DNA of 64,000 nt from Theobroma cacao (Eukaryota > Streptophyta > Magnoliopsida > Malvales > Malvaceae), in NCBI RefSeq assembly GCF_000208745.1, contig NC_030851.1:17359752-17423751 (forward strand), written 5' to 3'. Shown one piece after another: positions 1-12,512 of the stretch. Within the stretch, counting starts at the first letter, position 1. Each line of letters starts with the position of its first letter. The notes beneath the pieces are model-generated. The model was not told the origin of the DNA and did not search any database. It saw only the letters and a program-made list of their open reading frames with translations. A program made the position numbers and the translations under genes.

Positions 1-1186
1 AATCACATTTATTAAGTGAATAATTTACTTAGTTATTACACCTTGCCTTTGAGATCATAAGATCAAAGTTGTCCTAAACTTAGGATGCAGAAGTTCTCTC
101 TCTTAGAGTATATTCAAACATCAACATTTTCTAAATTCCTTACTTTGGGGAGATCACCTTCAAGACTGATCATTCGTATCATAGGCCACACTTTGAACCG
201 AATACACTTTTAAATTGATCTTTGAAGTAATTCGTATATCAATCTCAATTATAGAACTTCATATGACACTTAGACTAGATTCGACATTTTCAAGTCATTT
301 AACCTCAAGCTGCCAATTACACATCTAGTCCTTTAATCCCTTGGCTCCCCTTGCTATGCATAGCAAAGTTCAAGCTCATCCTTAGAGCAGATTTGTTTAC
401 TAACTTCTTACTTCATGGCCACACATCAATTATAGTAATCATTGATACTCACTCTTGAGTTAACTCACGTGCTTATATCCATGAACTATAATAGGTCCAA
501 TCAATCTCACAATCGCTTAATTGAAATCAACACCAGTTTCCTCTAAGCTGCTGTACCTATTCAACACATATTCACATATAAAATATTTCAAAATCCCAAC
601 ACCATTTTTATATGGGCAAAACAAGCTCAATTAACATAGTGTTCTTATCTTTATGCACATAAGTATGGGTTTACTCTTACCTCAATGCTTAATTTATACA
701 CTCCAAGTGAATTACAACCATCACTATTCATTCTAATCAAAGTGCACCCCTTATTACCATTATCACATGTGCTCCTTTATATTAACCCCAATACAATCCA
801 TAGTCCCCAAATCTTTTTCCAATTGACAACCATGAGTTCAATTATAACTCCACCAAATAAATAAATTATCATGGCCTATTAGTCCAACTCCAAAATTTTT
901 CATCCTTAATCGGAGGGATATATCATTTCATTAATCTTTCATTAAGAGCATTCGTTTTAAGATCTCTCTAAACTGGCTCGTGTTGTGAGTGACATCTTAA
1001 ACCCGGACAACGACCCTACTTATGACCTTTGCATGACATTAACAAGGAAGTGGATTACTGGAAACATGAGTTCATATAGCTCCCTGTCTATGACTTATGC
1101 TCCCATAAGATCTATAAGAAGAAACAAAATGAGTCTAAACAACTCTAAATTTTATGTGCAGATGCACGTATTCTATTCTATCAAAC

Positions 1187-1208
1187 CTAACTTAACTTAA
1201 CTTAACTT
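1187..1208. repeat. short (CTTAA)n tandem repeat
   Basis: About four copies of CTTAA in a row inside the leader of element A1. A simple-sequence repeat with no functional claim. Confidence 0.75.
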
Positions 1209-1287
1209 GGGCCACACTGACACTGTAGTTTTTAAAACAACTTTAAAACAATTTTAAACTCAAAATCTCTAATCTTTAAAACTAAAA

Positions 1288-1299
1288 GCTCTGATACCA
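1288..1299 (-). other. primer-binding site, initiator tRNA-Met type
   Basis: Read on the minus strand this is TGGTATCAGAGC, the usual plant PBS complementary to the 3' end of initiator tRNA-Met. It sits seven bases inside the LTR terminus at 1307. It fixes the orientation: the LTR at 1307-4166 is the 5' LTR of an element transcribed leftward. Confidence 0.85.
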
Positions 1300-1306
1300 A
1301 TGTAAT

Positions 1307-4166
1307 TGTCATGACCCGATACTCTCCTCGAGCCCGTGACAACCGTCGAGATATTCTGATAGACATTCATTACCTAAAATGACAACCGAAATCCCGCAAG
1401 GCTTTAATATCCAATTTTCTCACCTCCCTTGTGAGCAACAGTTGTTAAGTATCATGTTTTAAGAGATTATAAACTATTTCCAAATCAAAACAATAGAAAA
1501 ATAATTTTTCACTCATAAGGGCATTTTGGTAATTTTTTCTCAAAAGTCTCGAAACCAGCTAAAAATGTAGTATGCAAGTGGAAAACACATATTTCATAAT
1601 AAAAAATAAGTTTAGATATCTAAAACATTCATTTAAAGTAAAATTATAACTATTTGAATATAATAAAAATATTCAATAAAATATTCTATTTTCTTATAAA
1701 ACAATATTTATAGAGTTATCGGTAAATAATTTTTGTAACGTAAAAGCTAAATAAATTTATAATACTGTAATACAAATAACCAAAGTATAATATTTAATTT
1801 ACAGTGACACATGGGCCCACGAACGACCAAAAGTATCAAAAGCGGTAAACCTACAGTTTTTGAGGATGCAAGTCCAACTGTAGCTCTCAACAAAGTGAGC
1901 TATCTACCAACTATCCTGAGCCTGAAATGGGTGGAAAAGAGGGTGGTGAGATTATATAATCCCAGTGAGTAAACAAATGCCATCTAAAATATCTAAAGTT
2001 GAGTAAATGGAGACAGATAAAATAGTTTAACATACTGTAATTCATCACCTTTCAACTCGTTTCAACCAAATAAAATCAATTCATATAAATCGAATAATCA
2101 ACATGGCTTATGAATTTCTTAAAACTTTGGCTCATACCAAAATCATTCTCATACTCAATTATCAGGGATACCTTGGCCGAAGGCTATCATAACCGAGTTC
2201 GCCAAGGCTATTAAAAAGTTATGTACGCATAAATCATGTTTTTATTTTGAAAACATAGCCGTTGGCGTTGGCTGAGTTCACCCTCACGTGGTGGTTTGGC
2301 GTGAAGTGAACTCTAAAGTGTTAACCTCAGAAGTTATCCATCCGCGCCTCTCATATTGAGGTATGAATATAATAGGGTTACCGTGTCCTTTCTAATAGGT
2401 TGGTCCACGGAACTCGTCCACTGCAGCGACCAATCAATAACCCACGAATTCAATAAAATTCAACAGCATGACATGGTAATTTTATCATTATCCAGCCTAT
2501 CAAGGCAAACAACAGTTGTTACATTTTCAACACAAATACCAATTCAACCATTCATGCCAATATTATCATAAGCCATTCAATTCAAACGATGATTTATAAC
2601 ACACCAATTAGTCTCCAATTACTCCATTTTCAAAACCATATTTCAATTTCGAGACAATTTTATAAAATCATTTCATTTGAACACATTTTGTTTATAAGAC
2701 ATAAAGATTTACCATTTAAACTCATTTTCTATAAAATCACAAAATCGAATAAAAACCACTTTAGATAATTAAGACGATAGTAATGTTACTCACTGTAATG
2801 GGAATCGAGTTTCTAGTACTCCGATTCTTGATCCTCAAGTACTATCTCTTTACTTTTGTCATAATGGTTACCACCTAGATATAATACATAATAAGTCATT
2901 TACTACTTTTTTGCTAAATTGTTATAAAACTAATTCAGGCTTTATACTAATGCATGAAATGGGATGTAATTGTTCGGATTATCGTCTAAACACGGTGTTC
3001 TGCACAAAGTCAATTGTGTACCTAAATAAAACGGTATTGGCCTAATTCGATCTATCACTCGATTAATTGGCCAATATGTCCAATTCAACTCCCTTTAACT
3101 CCATTTTTCTTCCAATACTCCAAATGATCAAACACAAATTAAATAGCTTAAAATATGGCAAAATCATCCTCAATATTCCACATGGAGAATTTGGCCAATG
3201 ATGGGTGACGGAAGAACATGAATTTTTCTTGCTTGATTTTCATGCTACACATCACCAATCAACTAAAAACACTAAAATACATTGAAATCTAACCAAATCA
3301 AGCATCAAAACCTCTCTCTAAGTGTTCAGCCAGCAAGATACCCATCATGAAATCATGTGATTCAACCATGGAAAATGCAAAAGAATGTATGGGAAAGGTA
3401 AATCACAAGTCAAAATCAAGAAATTTTACCTTTGATTGCTTGATTACTTGAAATCTACCAATTTTTTCTTGGATTTTCACCCTAGGGTTCTTGCTCTTTA
3501 TTTTCTTCCTTTGTTCTTGCTTTGGCCGGCCATATGAAGAGAAATGGGCTGATTTAGTGTTGATTTTTAAGCCAAATAATAAATGGATGAAAATGACACA
3601 TGTCACCATTCCATTGGTCCATGTGTCATACTTACCCATTAAGCAATCTCTCTCCACCACTTAAATTTTCTCAGTTATCCATGATAATATTGGGTAAAAT
3701 CCATATGCTAGACAAGTGTTGGGTGGTGTAAAATTACAATTTTGCCCTTGGGGTGGCAAAATGACTATTTTGCTCTTATGCTCGAAAAAATGCCGAAATT
3801 AAAATTTTTCACTTCTCAAACTCAAATTATACTCCAAATGATTAATCTTAGTCAAAAATTTCATCCAACACTCAAATCTTAACCTCGGGTAGCAAAATGA
3901 CCATTTTGCCCCTAGGTCATGAAAATTCCAATTTGACTCCAAATCGGTCTTCGAACTCCGAATCACCATTTTAATTCATTTTGGGGTTTTAAAATTCTCA
4001 ATTTCATCTGAAAATCTCTATTTGGACTAGTTCAAGGCTTAATTCAACTTAATTGTACCATTGGTACAACATCGTCCTTTAACGATTTCCAAGGTACCCA
4101 AGAAAGCAAACAGGCATTCTTATGTAAGAATGGCATAATAAACATATTTTAGAGACTGGCTTAACA
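1307..4166 (-). mobile_element. LTR of family A, copy A1 (about 2.86 kb)
   Basis: Ends are TGTCATGACCC on the left and GGCTTAACA on the right, the TG...CA ends of an LTR. Copies recur at 53515-56299 and 60795-63216 (same orientation) and at 58980-59982 and 63217-64000 (opposite). The 85-codon minus frame at 3403-3660 also occurs in the copy at 59553-59774, so it is LTR sequence and not a gene. The PBS at 1288-1299 makes this a 5' LTR of a leftward element. It has inserted about 30 bp inside the start of a copia LTR, whose remainder begins at 4167. Confidence 0.85.
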
Positions 4167-4819
4167 ATAAAATATTCCCATTTCATTTGTGTTTAACATT
4201 TCTATCTAAGTGTGCAGGACAAAAAGTCATATGGAAATAATAAATCAACCTTTCAAATGTACATATCAAGAATCATGAAAATGAAGAAAAATGATTGATC
4301 AACTAAGAGAAAAGTCTTTAGTTAAATAATGAAGAATGTTAGTTGACTAAAATTTAAATTGGAGAAATGGCGGACTGAAGAATATTGAAAAACAGAACCA
4401 ACTTAGTCGACAAAGATAAGGGTTAGCTGACTAAGAAGCTACTGCCAAAATATGGACTTCAAGACAGAACCAACTTAGTCGAACAAGAAATGGGTTAGTC
4501 GAACAAGAAAAGTTAGGTGTTGGGTTTTAGTTTAACCTATGAAAAACTATTGTGAAAGGTTTTGGTTGAGCCTGGTAAAAGCCATTGTAAAGCTTGGTGA
4601 AAGCTTGTGAATTTCACCAGTTCCTAGTGGAATTGTTTGGAAAATCCTTGGTTGGATAATCAAGGTAGTGGATGTAGGTCTTGGACCGAACCACTCTAAA
4701 TTTCTGCGCATTATCTACTCTATTTTTATTTTCTTTGTTCTGAAAATTAGTTCCTTATCTTGTCAAGAGCCTATTTGTGCTATTCACCTCCCCTCTAACA
4801 CATATAATTGGGACCAACA
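4167..4819 (+). mobile_element. copia-type LTR, left end cut off by element A1
   Basis: The beginning (ATAAAATATTCCC, then AAGTGTGCAG near 4211) aligns with the start of the copia LTR at 8216, but the first ~30 bases are missing because A1 inserted there. The right end GGGACCAACA resembles, in reverse, the left end of the LTR at 27704. The middle has several TTAGTCGAC-like near-palindromes and GTTTTGGTTGAGCCTGG-like text typical of plant SIRE-type copia LTRs. It abuts pol sequence directly at 4820, so it is either a separate solo LTR or a 5' LTR joined to pol by a large internal deletion. Its palindromic words differ from those of the 8216 LTR, which favours a separate insertion. Confidence 0.7.
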
Positions 4820-5696
4820 GAGTTTGTAATGAGCACGATAGAAGAATTAAAATTCTTCCTTGGTCTACAAATCAAGTAATGCAAAGATGGAATCTTCATC
4901 AACTAAGAAAATACACAAAAGAAATGCTAATGAAGTTTGATGTGATGAATTTAAAGTCAATTGGAACATCCATTAATCCTTCCACTAAGTTTGAAAAAAA
5001 TGAGAAAGGAAAAGATGTGGACCAAAAGCTCTATAGAGGTATGATTGGTTCACTCCTTCATTTAGCAGCAAGTAGACCTGATATATTGTTCAGTGTATGC
5101 CTTTGTGCAAGATTTCAATCATGTCTGAAGGAATCACATTTAACTACTGTGAAGAGGTTCTTTATATACTTCTTGGATAGACAAGGCTTATGCCTATGGT
5201 ATCCAAAATGATCATCTTTTGATCTTCTTAACTATTTTGATGTTGACTTTGCTGATAGTAAAACTAATTAGAAAAGCACCAGTGCTACTTGTCAATTTCT
5301 TAGAAACATGCTTGTGTCTTGGTCTTGCAAGAAACAAAACTCAATTACTTTTTCAACTATTGAAGTTGAATATATTTCACGAGGTAGTTGTTGTGCATAA
5401 ATATTATGGATTAAGCAACAATTGAATGATTTTGGTATGTCCATGGATAATGTTTCTATCTTTATGACAACACTAGTGCCATTAACATCTTTAAAAATCC
5501 TATTCAACACTCTAGAACTAAGCACATTGAAATTAGATATTATTTTATTAAAAATCATGTGCTTAAGGGAGATGTTAAAATTGAGTTTGTGTATACCTTA
5601 CATCAATTAGCTAATAGTTTCATAAAACCTTTGAGGGAAGACCAACTTTGCAAAATTAGAAGAGAGTTAGGAGTGCTTGATGAGAATGAATTTTGA
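4820..5696 (+). pseudogene. copia (SIRE-type) reverse transcriptase/RNase H remnant
   Basis: Translation in shifting frames gives the C-terminal half of copia polyprotein: FLGLQIK-like start, KLYRGMIGSLLHLAASRPDI (the conserved tract near the end of RT), then RNase H pieces around an AEYI-like motif and a KHIEIRYHFIK-like motif near 5520, and an LADIFTKPL-like tract near 5610, ending at a TGA at 5694-5696. The longest open piece is 4777-5211, whose first 43 bases belong to the preceding LTR. At least three frameshifts break the rest. Everything upstream of late RT (gag, protease, integrase, early RT) is missing. Not functional. Confidence 0.9.
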
Positions 5697-8201
5697 TCGA
5701 GTTGAATTGAATATGTTTTTGATATACATTATGTGAAATTTGGCTATATCTTTTGTGGTGAAGATTATGTTTTGATCAGTTAAAAAAGGTATAGAAATAA
5801 GATTGAGTTTGTTTTGATCAATTAAAACCTCATTTAACCAGTTAGTATGATTCTGTGTGCAAAATATAAACCCAAACCACTAAGGTTTTAATCTGTTAAA
5901 AATCCTTTTAACCGATTAAAATAGTTTTGCTCTCCAAAACTAAAGCACAACCTTTCAAGTTACTAGCACTTTAATTGATTAAAGCTTGCTTTAACCAATT
6001 AAAGCACTAGATTTAGGAGCAAAACTGACACTCATATTGATGTTATTAATTCTTTTGTACTTAATTAACAAAATTTGAAACATGAGAACTTGTTCATAAG
6101 TTCTTGATTTTATTATTTCTCACGTGCTTACATTGAAAAATCATATCTTGAAAATTGAAATGTTCAAATGCTTAGTCTATGAATAATTCTTGAAATATGT
6201 TTCATGTTTGTACTTAAATGATTGTTTCAAGATTAAATCATTGCCTAGGCTCATAAAATTGACTAGGATGAAATCATTGAACTTAATGAAAATATTTTTT
6301 TGGTTCATCTATTGTTTTGGTTAAGTCCAATGCTTACATGACTTTTAATCTTGCTTGACCTTAATGATTGAAGTATATAACTTGACTTAAGTGATAGAAT
6401 TGCTTATAGTGCTTAATTTCATAACTCAAGTCAAGTTTGATCATGACATATATTTATATTGTGTATTGACATAGTTGAAATTTATTTTGAATATGCATTT
6501 AAATGTTAACTATGTCTTCATTGAGCCTTAATGTTTACGTGATCTAAAGATTTTGTGTGCATCCACACTAGCTTATAGGTTACTATAAGTAATTTGGAAT
6601 GTCAAATGAAATATGAGCTATGACTTAAGCGAGCAGTGAATGTCCAATGTGCTTAAAATGAATACTCATTTTTTTGAATCTTGGTAATTAATATTTATTG
6701 ATGCTTGGATGTTCACTTGTCACATATTCATGAGTTAAGTGCTTGATCTTCAATATTCCACACTCATGAATTATGAGGATTATTAAGAAATAGCATGTAC
6801 CACATTGAAGCTTGATGCTTGCATATTTTTTATTGGTATATGTCTATATAATTTATACTCATGCTTGATTTTCGTGAAGCAAATTGAAATCATGATTAAT
6901 GAAGATAGACATTTTATTTCTTATAATCATGCTTGCGCTTACTTAATGATAATATTCATTTACATGATTGCAATAAATGCAAAAGGCTTTGGTAATGCTT
7001 CATTAATAATGATATTTTCTTGATGTGAAAATTCTCCTTGAATTGATGGCGTCATACATGATCTGGAGAATATTTCTTGGAATGCTTTCTAAAGATGGTA
7101 ATTAAGAATGCTTAATAATATTTTTTTTAGTTGCTTTTTTATATGAATTAGGGGATTTTCGAGAAATGCTTGATTGATACTACTTGGTTGATTAATATTG
7201 AGAATAAATAATGAATGCTTGATGATGAATAATTGTTGATAATACTTGATGATAATTGAGAATGATGCTTGAAGACTAATGATACCTTAGACATGCCTAG
7301 GAACTACTTTGCAAATATTTCTTGAAAATATGAGCATTTGATGTATATGTTGAACATCTATTTAAATGCTCATACTCATTTAGTTCCATGAATACATGAG
7401 TATTAGATGAAAATGTTGAATATCTACTTAAATACTCATTTTTTAGGCTCATGATTTCTCTCATAACAATTAGAAACTTATGTGTCTAAGGGGGAGTAAG
7501 AGTTTGCTTTAAAGTGATTATCTCATTTATCTCTTCTCTTTTTGCATCACATTTGAATTAACCATGTTATACTTTTTACCCTTCTTTTGATATTGACAAA
7601 AAAAGGGAGAAGAAACTAAGATTATGGTTGTGGTTAAATGTTTAGCTGCTATGGTCATATATTTTCTTGTGTATACTGAAATTGAGTGTTTAAAATAGCT
7701 TATGAGTTTCTTGAAACTGAATTATGGTTATTGCTGTTGCTGTATTTTTTACGCACTCATTAAGGGGGAATTTTGAATATATTTTTTAAAGATGACAAAA
7801 AGGGGGAGAAAGTAGGAGAAGAAATAGTAGGATGTTTATGGTTGATCTGTTGTTATATTTCTGCTGTTTACCTTTATGTGCTATTGTGAAAAATTGTTGA
7901 TTTGACTATGTTTATATCAATGTTTAGGTGATGGACTGTCTATGTTTATATCTCCATTTGATCGTTGTTCTTCTATGTCTATATCTATGGTCTTGCAAAT
8001 TTGTGGTTAATGTTTGATGCTGAAATATTTGTATATAGATATACACTAAAATTGCAGAAAAAGAATTAAATTCTTTATCATTTTTTAATGCACATATAAA
8101 GGGGGAGAATATATTAAAGGGGAGCTATCCCTCAACTGCACATAGATGTATAGATTAAACAGACATTACACTTTTAATTTAGGAGTGTTTTGTCATCATC
8201 G
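5697..8201 (+). mobile_element. long 3' non-coding region of the copia element
   Basis: About 2.5 kb between the pol stop and the 3' LTR. It has no convincing reading frame. Near-palindromic words of the TTAACCGATTAA type occur at 5820-6005. Polypurine tracts of the GGGGGAG class recur near 7480, 7600, 7800 and 8100 before the true one at 8202. SIRE-lineage copia elements are known for a long 3' region and repeated polypurine tracts, which fits. A decayed env-like frame could once have been here; I cannot see one. Confidence 0.7.
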
Positions 8202-8215
8202 AAAAAGGGAGAGAT
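8202..8215 (+). other. polypurine tract of the copia element
   Basis: GAAAAAGGGAGAGAT ends directly against the LTR start TGTTGACTCC at 8216. This is the plus-strand DNA primer position expected of a retrotransposon and marks the 3' LTR boundary. Confidence 0.8.
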
Positions 8216-8628
8216 TGTTGACTCCATGTGTTTTTTATGATAACAAAACATTCCCATTCATTGATGTCTAATTACTTTATTTAAGTGTGCAGAAAAAAGT
8301 TTAAAACCCTTAATATATTTGTTGTTTGGAAGCAAGTCAAGAAGATTGCTTATTTTTAAGACAAGTTAATCAATAAAAGAAGTAAAGAAAAAAAAACCAT
8401 TGAAGACAGAATAATGTTAACTGATTAACATGGAGCTTTAATCAATTAAGGCAAAGCTAGGTGTTATACAAAAGCAAGACAGAAAGCCTTAATCGGTTAG
8501 CACAAGACTTAACTTATTAAGAGGGTGTTGGAAGCAAAACACAGAAGCTCATTAATCGATTAAGCAAATGGGCTAATTGGTTAAAGCTCAAACTTGAAGC
8601 ACCTAAAAATGCCAAGACTTAACTTAAT
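8216..8628 (+). mobile_element. copia 3' LTR, truncated
   Basis: Begins TGTTGACTCC after the polypurine tract and shares its first part with the LTR at 4167-4819. It carries a cluster of TTAATCGATTAA-type words (a perfect 12-bp palindrome at 8552-8563, variants at about 8417-8525). It stops where an Athila integrase remnant begins, so its 3' part is lost. Confidence 0.8.
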
Positions 8629-9679
8629 TGCAGCAAAATTGTTTCAATCAGGTTTTTATTGGCGTACTCTTTTTTAAAATGTTCACTATTTTGTTGCAAA
8701 ATGTGATAGATGTTAGAAAGTTTGTAACATCCCACAGAGATATGAGATGCCTCTCAACAACATCCTTGAGGTGGAGATTTTTTATGCATGTAAAATTGAC
8801 TTTATGAGTCCTTTTATACCTTTATACAATTATCTTTATATTTTGGTTGTTGCTCATTATGTATCTAAACCGGTTAAAGATGCAACATTGCCAATTAATG
8901 ACTCAAAGGTGGTGTTGAATTTCCTGAAAAAGAATATCTTTAATCATTTTGGCACTCCAAGTGCTATTATTAGTGATGAAGGTTCTCACTTTTGCAACAA
9001 GTACTTTAAGGCACTGCTTGCTAAATATGGAGTCACACATAAGATTGTGATAGCCTATCATCCACAGAAAAGTGGCCAAGTTGAAATGTCCAATAGAGAA
9101 ATCAAGAGAATTTTGGAGAAGATTATGTGCCCATCCAAACAAGATTGGTCCAAGAGGTTAGATGATGCTTTATAGGCATATAGGACTACCAACAAATCTC
9201 CAATTGGGATGTCTCTTTACAAATTGGTTTTTGAAAAAGCATGCCATCTTCCAATTAAACTAGAGCACAATGCATACTTGGCCATCAAGAAACTGAATTT
9301 TGATTTCCAAGCAGCTGGAGAAAAGTGTCTATTGCAACTTAATGAGATGGAGGAGTTCCGACTTCAAGCTTATGAGAATGCCAAGATTTACAAAGAAAAG
9401 ACCAAGAGATGGCATGACAAGAAGATCATTGAGTGTCACTTTGAACCTTGCCAGCATGTCGTACTTTATAATTCTTAGTTGAAACTAATTCCAAGTAAGC
9501 TCAAGTCTAGGTGGTCGAGGCTTTTCATTGTCACGAAAGTATTCCCTCATAGAGCAATGGAAGAATTCAAAGAAAGCTTCAAAATGACGTTCAAGGTGAA
9601 TGGGAAACGTCTCAAGCACTATCGGGGACGCAAAATCGATCACCAAAAATCATCAATCACCTTAGTCGAGGCTAAATGA
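8629..9679 (+). pseudogene. Ty3/gypsy (Athila-like) integrase remnant
   Basis: Translation gives an integrase in pieces: FQSGFYW and a zinc-binding-like region near 8640-8740, a core with KIDFMSPF (first catalytic Asp), IISDEGSHF (second Asp) and SNREIKRILEK (Glu) in the frame 8747-9175, an interrupting TAG after DDAL at about 9173, then AYRT-TNKSPIGMSLYKLVF and KEKTKRWHDKK in 9180-9478, and KLKSRWSRLFIV in 9479-9679. The order and motifs match the Tat/Athila group of plant gypsy elements. At least two stops make it dead. The same C-terminal tract recurs at about 42230 in family D. Confidence 0.88.
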
Positions 9680-10088
9680 ACTTGAAGAAATCAAGCTGAT
9701 AACTATATATTAATTGTTTCTTGGAAAGCAACCCAAGTTTTCTAAACTTATGCACTTTTTATTTGAAGTTATTTATTTATTTATTTATTTATTCAAATTA
9801 ATGTTCTGTAGGTTCTTTTGTAGGTAAAAAAAAAAACAAACAACAAACATGGTGCAGTAGTGCCACAAAATCGAGACTGTGACACCGAAAGTGGAAGCCC
9901 CCATATAAAACCAGAGAGTTAGGCATCATGGTGCCATGAAGTCCAAGTTACAGCGCCCTGCCATGGCAAAATAGTCGTAGCTTGTAAACTTGGTGTCACA
10001 ACACCAAGAAAACGAGGTTGCGATGTCATTTTGGATCCCCCATTATAGAACCTTTTTTTCTCTTCCTTTTAGCCCCAAACTTCAAAAC
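9680..10088 (+). mobile_element. 3' flank of the Athila-like integrase remnant
   Basis: No gene. It contains GGAAAGCAACCCAAGTTT near 9722, which matches the text after the integrase tract at 42430-42470, so it is the element's 3' region. It also holds an ATTT run (9775-9795), an A-run near 9827, and a block at 9848-10010 rich in ggtgcc/tgtcac words that fold on themselves (for example GGCATCATGGTGCC). Confidence 0.6.
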
Positions 10089-10859
10089 TTAGGGTTATAC
10101 TGTATATTGTGATGCATCACAAGTAGGACTTGGATGTGTATTGATGCAACGTGGTAATATTATAGTGTATGCATCTACATAGCTCAAGAGACATGAGTAG
10201 AATTACCTAACACATGATTTAGAGATGGCTACCATAGTATTGCCTTGAAGATTTGAAGACATTATTTGTATGGTGAGACTTGTGAGATCTACACGGACCA
10301 CAAGCATCTTAAGTATATCTTTGAGCAGATAGATCTTAACTTTAGGCAACGTAAATGGATGAAATTGCTTAAGGATTATAATTGTACGAGATTGTATCAT
10401 CTTGGCAAAGCCAAAGTGGTGGTGGATGATTTGAGCCAGAAATTTATGGGGAGCCGAGCCCACATCTCTATTGAGAGAAGATCATTGGTGCAATGTATGC
10501 ACGACTTGGGCAAAATGGGCATACAATTTAAGGTTGATGATATCGAGGCATTGTTAGCCCATTTTAGAGTGAGATCGATGTTGGTTGATGGCATTAAAGA
10601 AGCCCAAGACAAAGATGATTTTGTGATGAAGGATTTAGAGGATCCTTAAAAGAGGAAAGGACATTTGTTCACTAGAAGCATTGATGGTTTACTCAGATAT
10701 GGATCTAGAGTGTATGTGTCAGACATGGATGATTTGAGATGAGAGATCTTAAAAAAGGCCCACGTGGTAGCATATGTGGTACATTCAGGCACCATCAAGA
10801 TGTACCATGACTTAAGAGAAATATATTAATGGGAAAGCTTCAAGAGAGATAGCTATTTT
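10089..10859 (+). pseudogene. Ty3/gypsy (chromovirus-type) RNase H and integrase N-terminus remnant
   Basis: Starts with YTVYCDAS-like RNase H text (about 10095), continues THDLEMA (10210), [16 protein letters not shown] and [14 protein letters not shown] in the frame 10266-10649, then the linker to the integrase zinc domain, ending with YHDLREIY...KRD near 10850. Several stops (in the KRH tract at 10180, after MKDLEDP at 10649 and before WESFKRD) break it. A second, slightly different copy of the same region occurs at 57013-57778. The integrase core is missing: a copia LTR follows at once. Confidence 0.88.
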
Positions 10860-11661
10860 TGAACTCCAAATTCTTTGTGCTTTCATTCTTTTTCTTTGTA
10901 TACATCTTTATACCCACCATACTTTTCCTACTTTATACTCATAAAGCAAGATCTACCTCTTAGACACATCTTTACTATTCACTCTTGTAAAGGTTTTAAC
11001 TTAACATTGAAAAGTTAGTGTCAGTTATGCTTGCTCTCGTAAAAAGGCAATTGTTGGTTGTGCTTGCTCCCGTGAAAGGCAATTATGGGTGGCACTAGAG
11101 CTCGATAAAAAGCGATTGTAAGGGTTTTGGTTAAGCTCAAAAAACCCATTGTGAGGGTTTTGCTTGATCTCGTTAAAAAAGATTTTTCATAGTGGATTTA
11201 AAACTCCTTAGCTTGCTAAGGGAGAGGATGTGGGCATTTGAAAAAGTTGAACCTCTATAAATTGCATGCGTCTTTGTTTAAATCTCTTTTACTTACTTAG
11301 CTTGTGCATTACTTGTTGAAACAATTTTTCAAAACTATCCTTGTTTGCTTTTTATTGTTTTAGACTTGAAAAATGTTTTAAACCTTCTAAAAGTGATTAT
11401 AATCTTTCAAAATAGTGTAATACTTGTTCTAGTTTGACATCTTAATCAAGTTATTTAAAAACCTTCCTTTACACTTTGTTTAAATAGCTTGTTCAAATAA
11501 CTTCAAGAAACGTCCTTCAAAAGAATCACGGGGATAGTTGACTATTACCTCATCATAGTCGATAATAACACTTTTTTTCTAGTTCTTCAAAAATTTTAAC
11601 GTCCAATTCACCCCCTTTCGGACATACTTGTCACTTATTTATCGAGCTAACGTTTCTAATA
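10860..11661 (+). mobile_element. copia-type LTR, copy F1
   Basis: About 800 bp closely matching 13838-14670 (copy F2) along its length: the GTATAC...ACCCACCA start region, GAAAAGTTAGTG, repeated TGCTTGCTC-CGTGAAA units, TTTAAAACTCCTTAGCTTGC, and the end ...GAGCTAACGTTTCTAATA. It replaces the integrase core of the surrounding gypsy element, so insertion and deletion of target DNA coincided or the target had already been shortened. I see no clean 5-bp duplication. Near-palindromic TAGTTGACTA/TAGTCGA words lie at about 11535-11567. Confidence 0.75.
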
Positions 11662-12046
11662 AGACCTTTCGAGATTCTTGACAGGGTTGGTGCAGTAGCT
11701 TATCGATTAGCACTTCTGTTGGATCTTACTAGCATTCATCTTGTGTTTCACATTTTAATACTACAAAATATAACCTCAACCCATCTCATGTGATTCAACA
11801 TGAGCCCCTACAAATGGGAGATAATTTGAGCTACGAGGAAGTATTGATAGCTATTTTAGATAAGCAAGTGAATAAATTACACTCTAAAGAGGTAGCATTG
11901 GTTAAGGTGCAATGGCACAATGACTTGAGCGAGAAGATGACTTAGGAAGCTAAAATCGACATGCAAGTGAAGTACCCGTACATATTTGACAGAGGTTAGT
12001 ACGTTATTTAAATTCAAGGATAAATTTTCTTAAGAAGGGAAGAATA
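11662..12046 (+). pseudogene. gypsy integrase C-terminus/chromodomain tail and polypurine tract
   Basis: FEILDRVGAVAYRLALLLDL at about 11670 is the conserved tract after the integrase core, followed by broken ASIHPVFH-like and chromodomain-like text (VQWHN, near 11905) and the end of pol near 11985. AAGAAGGGAAGAAT at 12032-12045 is the polypurine tract before the LTR at 12047. This is the same element as 10089-10859, resumed after F1. The chromodomain position supports a chromovirus (Tekay/Del-like) assignment. Multiple stops; not functional. Confidence 0.8.
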
Positions 12047-12504
12047 TGAAATCTCACCTTAAGTAAAAGGATAAATTAAGGAATCCTTAGGTGAGCATGT
12101 AGGTTTCATGTTTTGAACATTTAAATTGAGTTTTTAACTTTAGAAAAGTTCATGTTTGATGTATAAAGATGATTTACAAAGTATGGTGTGAATTGGAGTC
12201 CAAATTAACTAGTTTTCAAACTTATTTTTGGCTATAGGAGCAAAACTATTGATACATGGTCCAAATGTAATGATAGATTTCATCTAGAGGCGAATTTATT
12301 GAAACACAGCCCAAATGTATCAGTAGATTTTGTCCAAAAAGTTTTTTAAAAGCATTTCGATGAACATCTATTGATTCATAGCCAAATGTATTGATAAATT
12401 TTTCCCATAATCAAATTTATTGATACATTGCCAAATGTATTGATAGATTATGTCATTTTCAAAAAAAATAAAAAGGGTCAAATTGTATTTTACATGTTCT
12501 AAAC

Positions 12505-12512
12505 TATAAATA
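12505..12512 (+). promoter_or_regulatory. TATA box of the family-E LTR
   Basis: TATAAATA in CTATAAATAAG, about 460 bp into the LTR and followed by a T/C-rich tract, is a plausible LTR core promoter. Inferred from position and sequence only. Confidence 0.5.

Larger units (their letters stand above)
1..1306 (-). mobile_element. 5' leader/internal start of a minus-strand LTR retrotransposon (element A1)
   Basis: This stretch lies just inside the LTR at 1307-4166 and is read right to left. It starts with a primer-binding site next to the LTR, so it should be the untranslated leader and the region before gag. I translated nothing in it that resembles gag or pol; the short frames present have no recognisable motif and are broken. 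It leaves the window at base 1. Assignment as internal DNA rests on the adjacent LTR end and PBS; the lack of coding could mean a long leader, a non-autonomous element or heavy decay. Confidence 0.6.

Noticed and set aside
3403..3660. 85-codon frame conserved at 59553-59774
   Set aside because: Conservation comes from two copies of the same LTR; no domain and no coding context.
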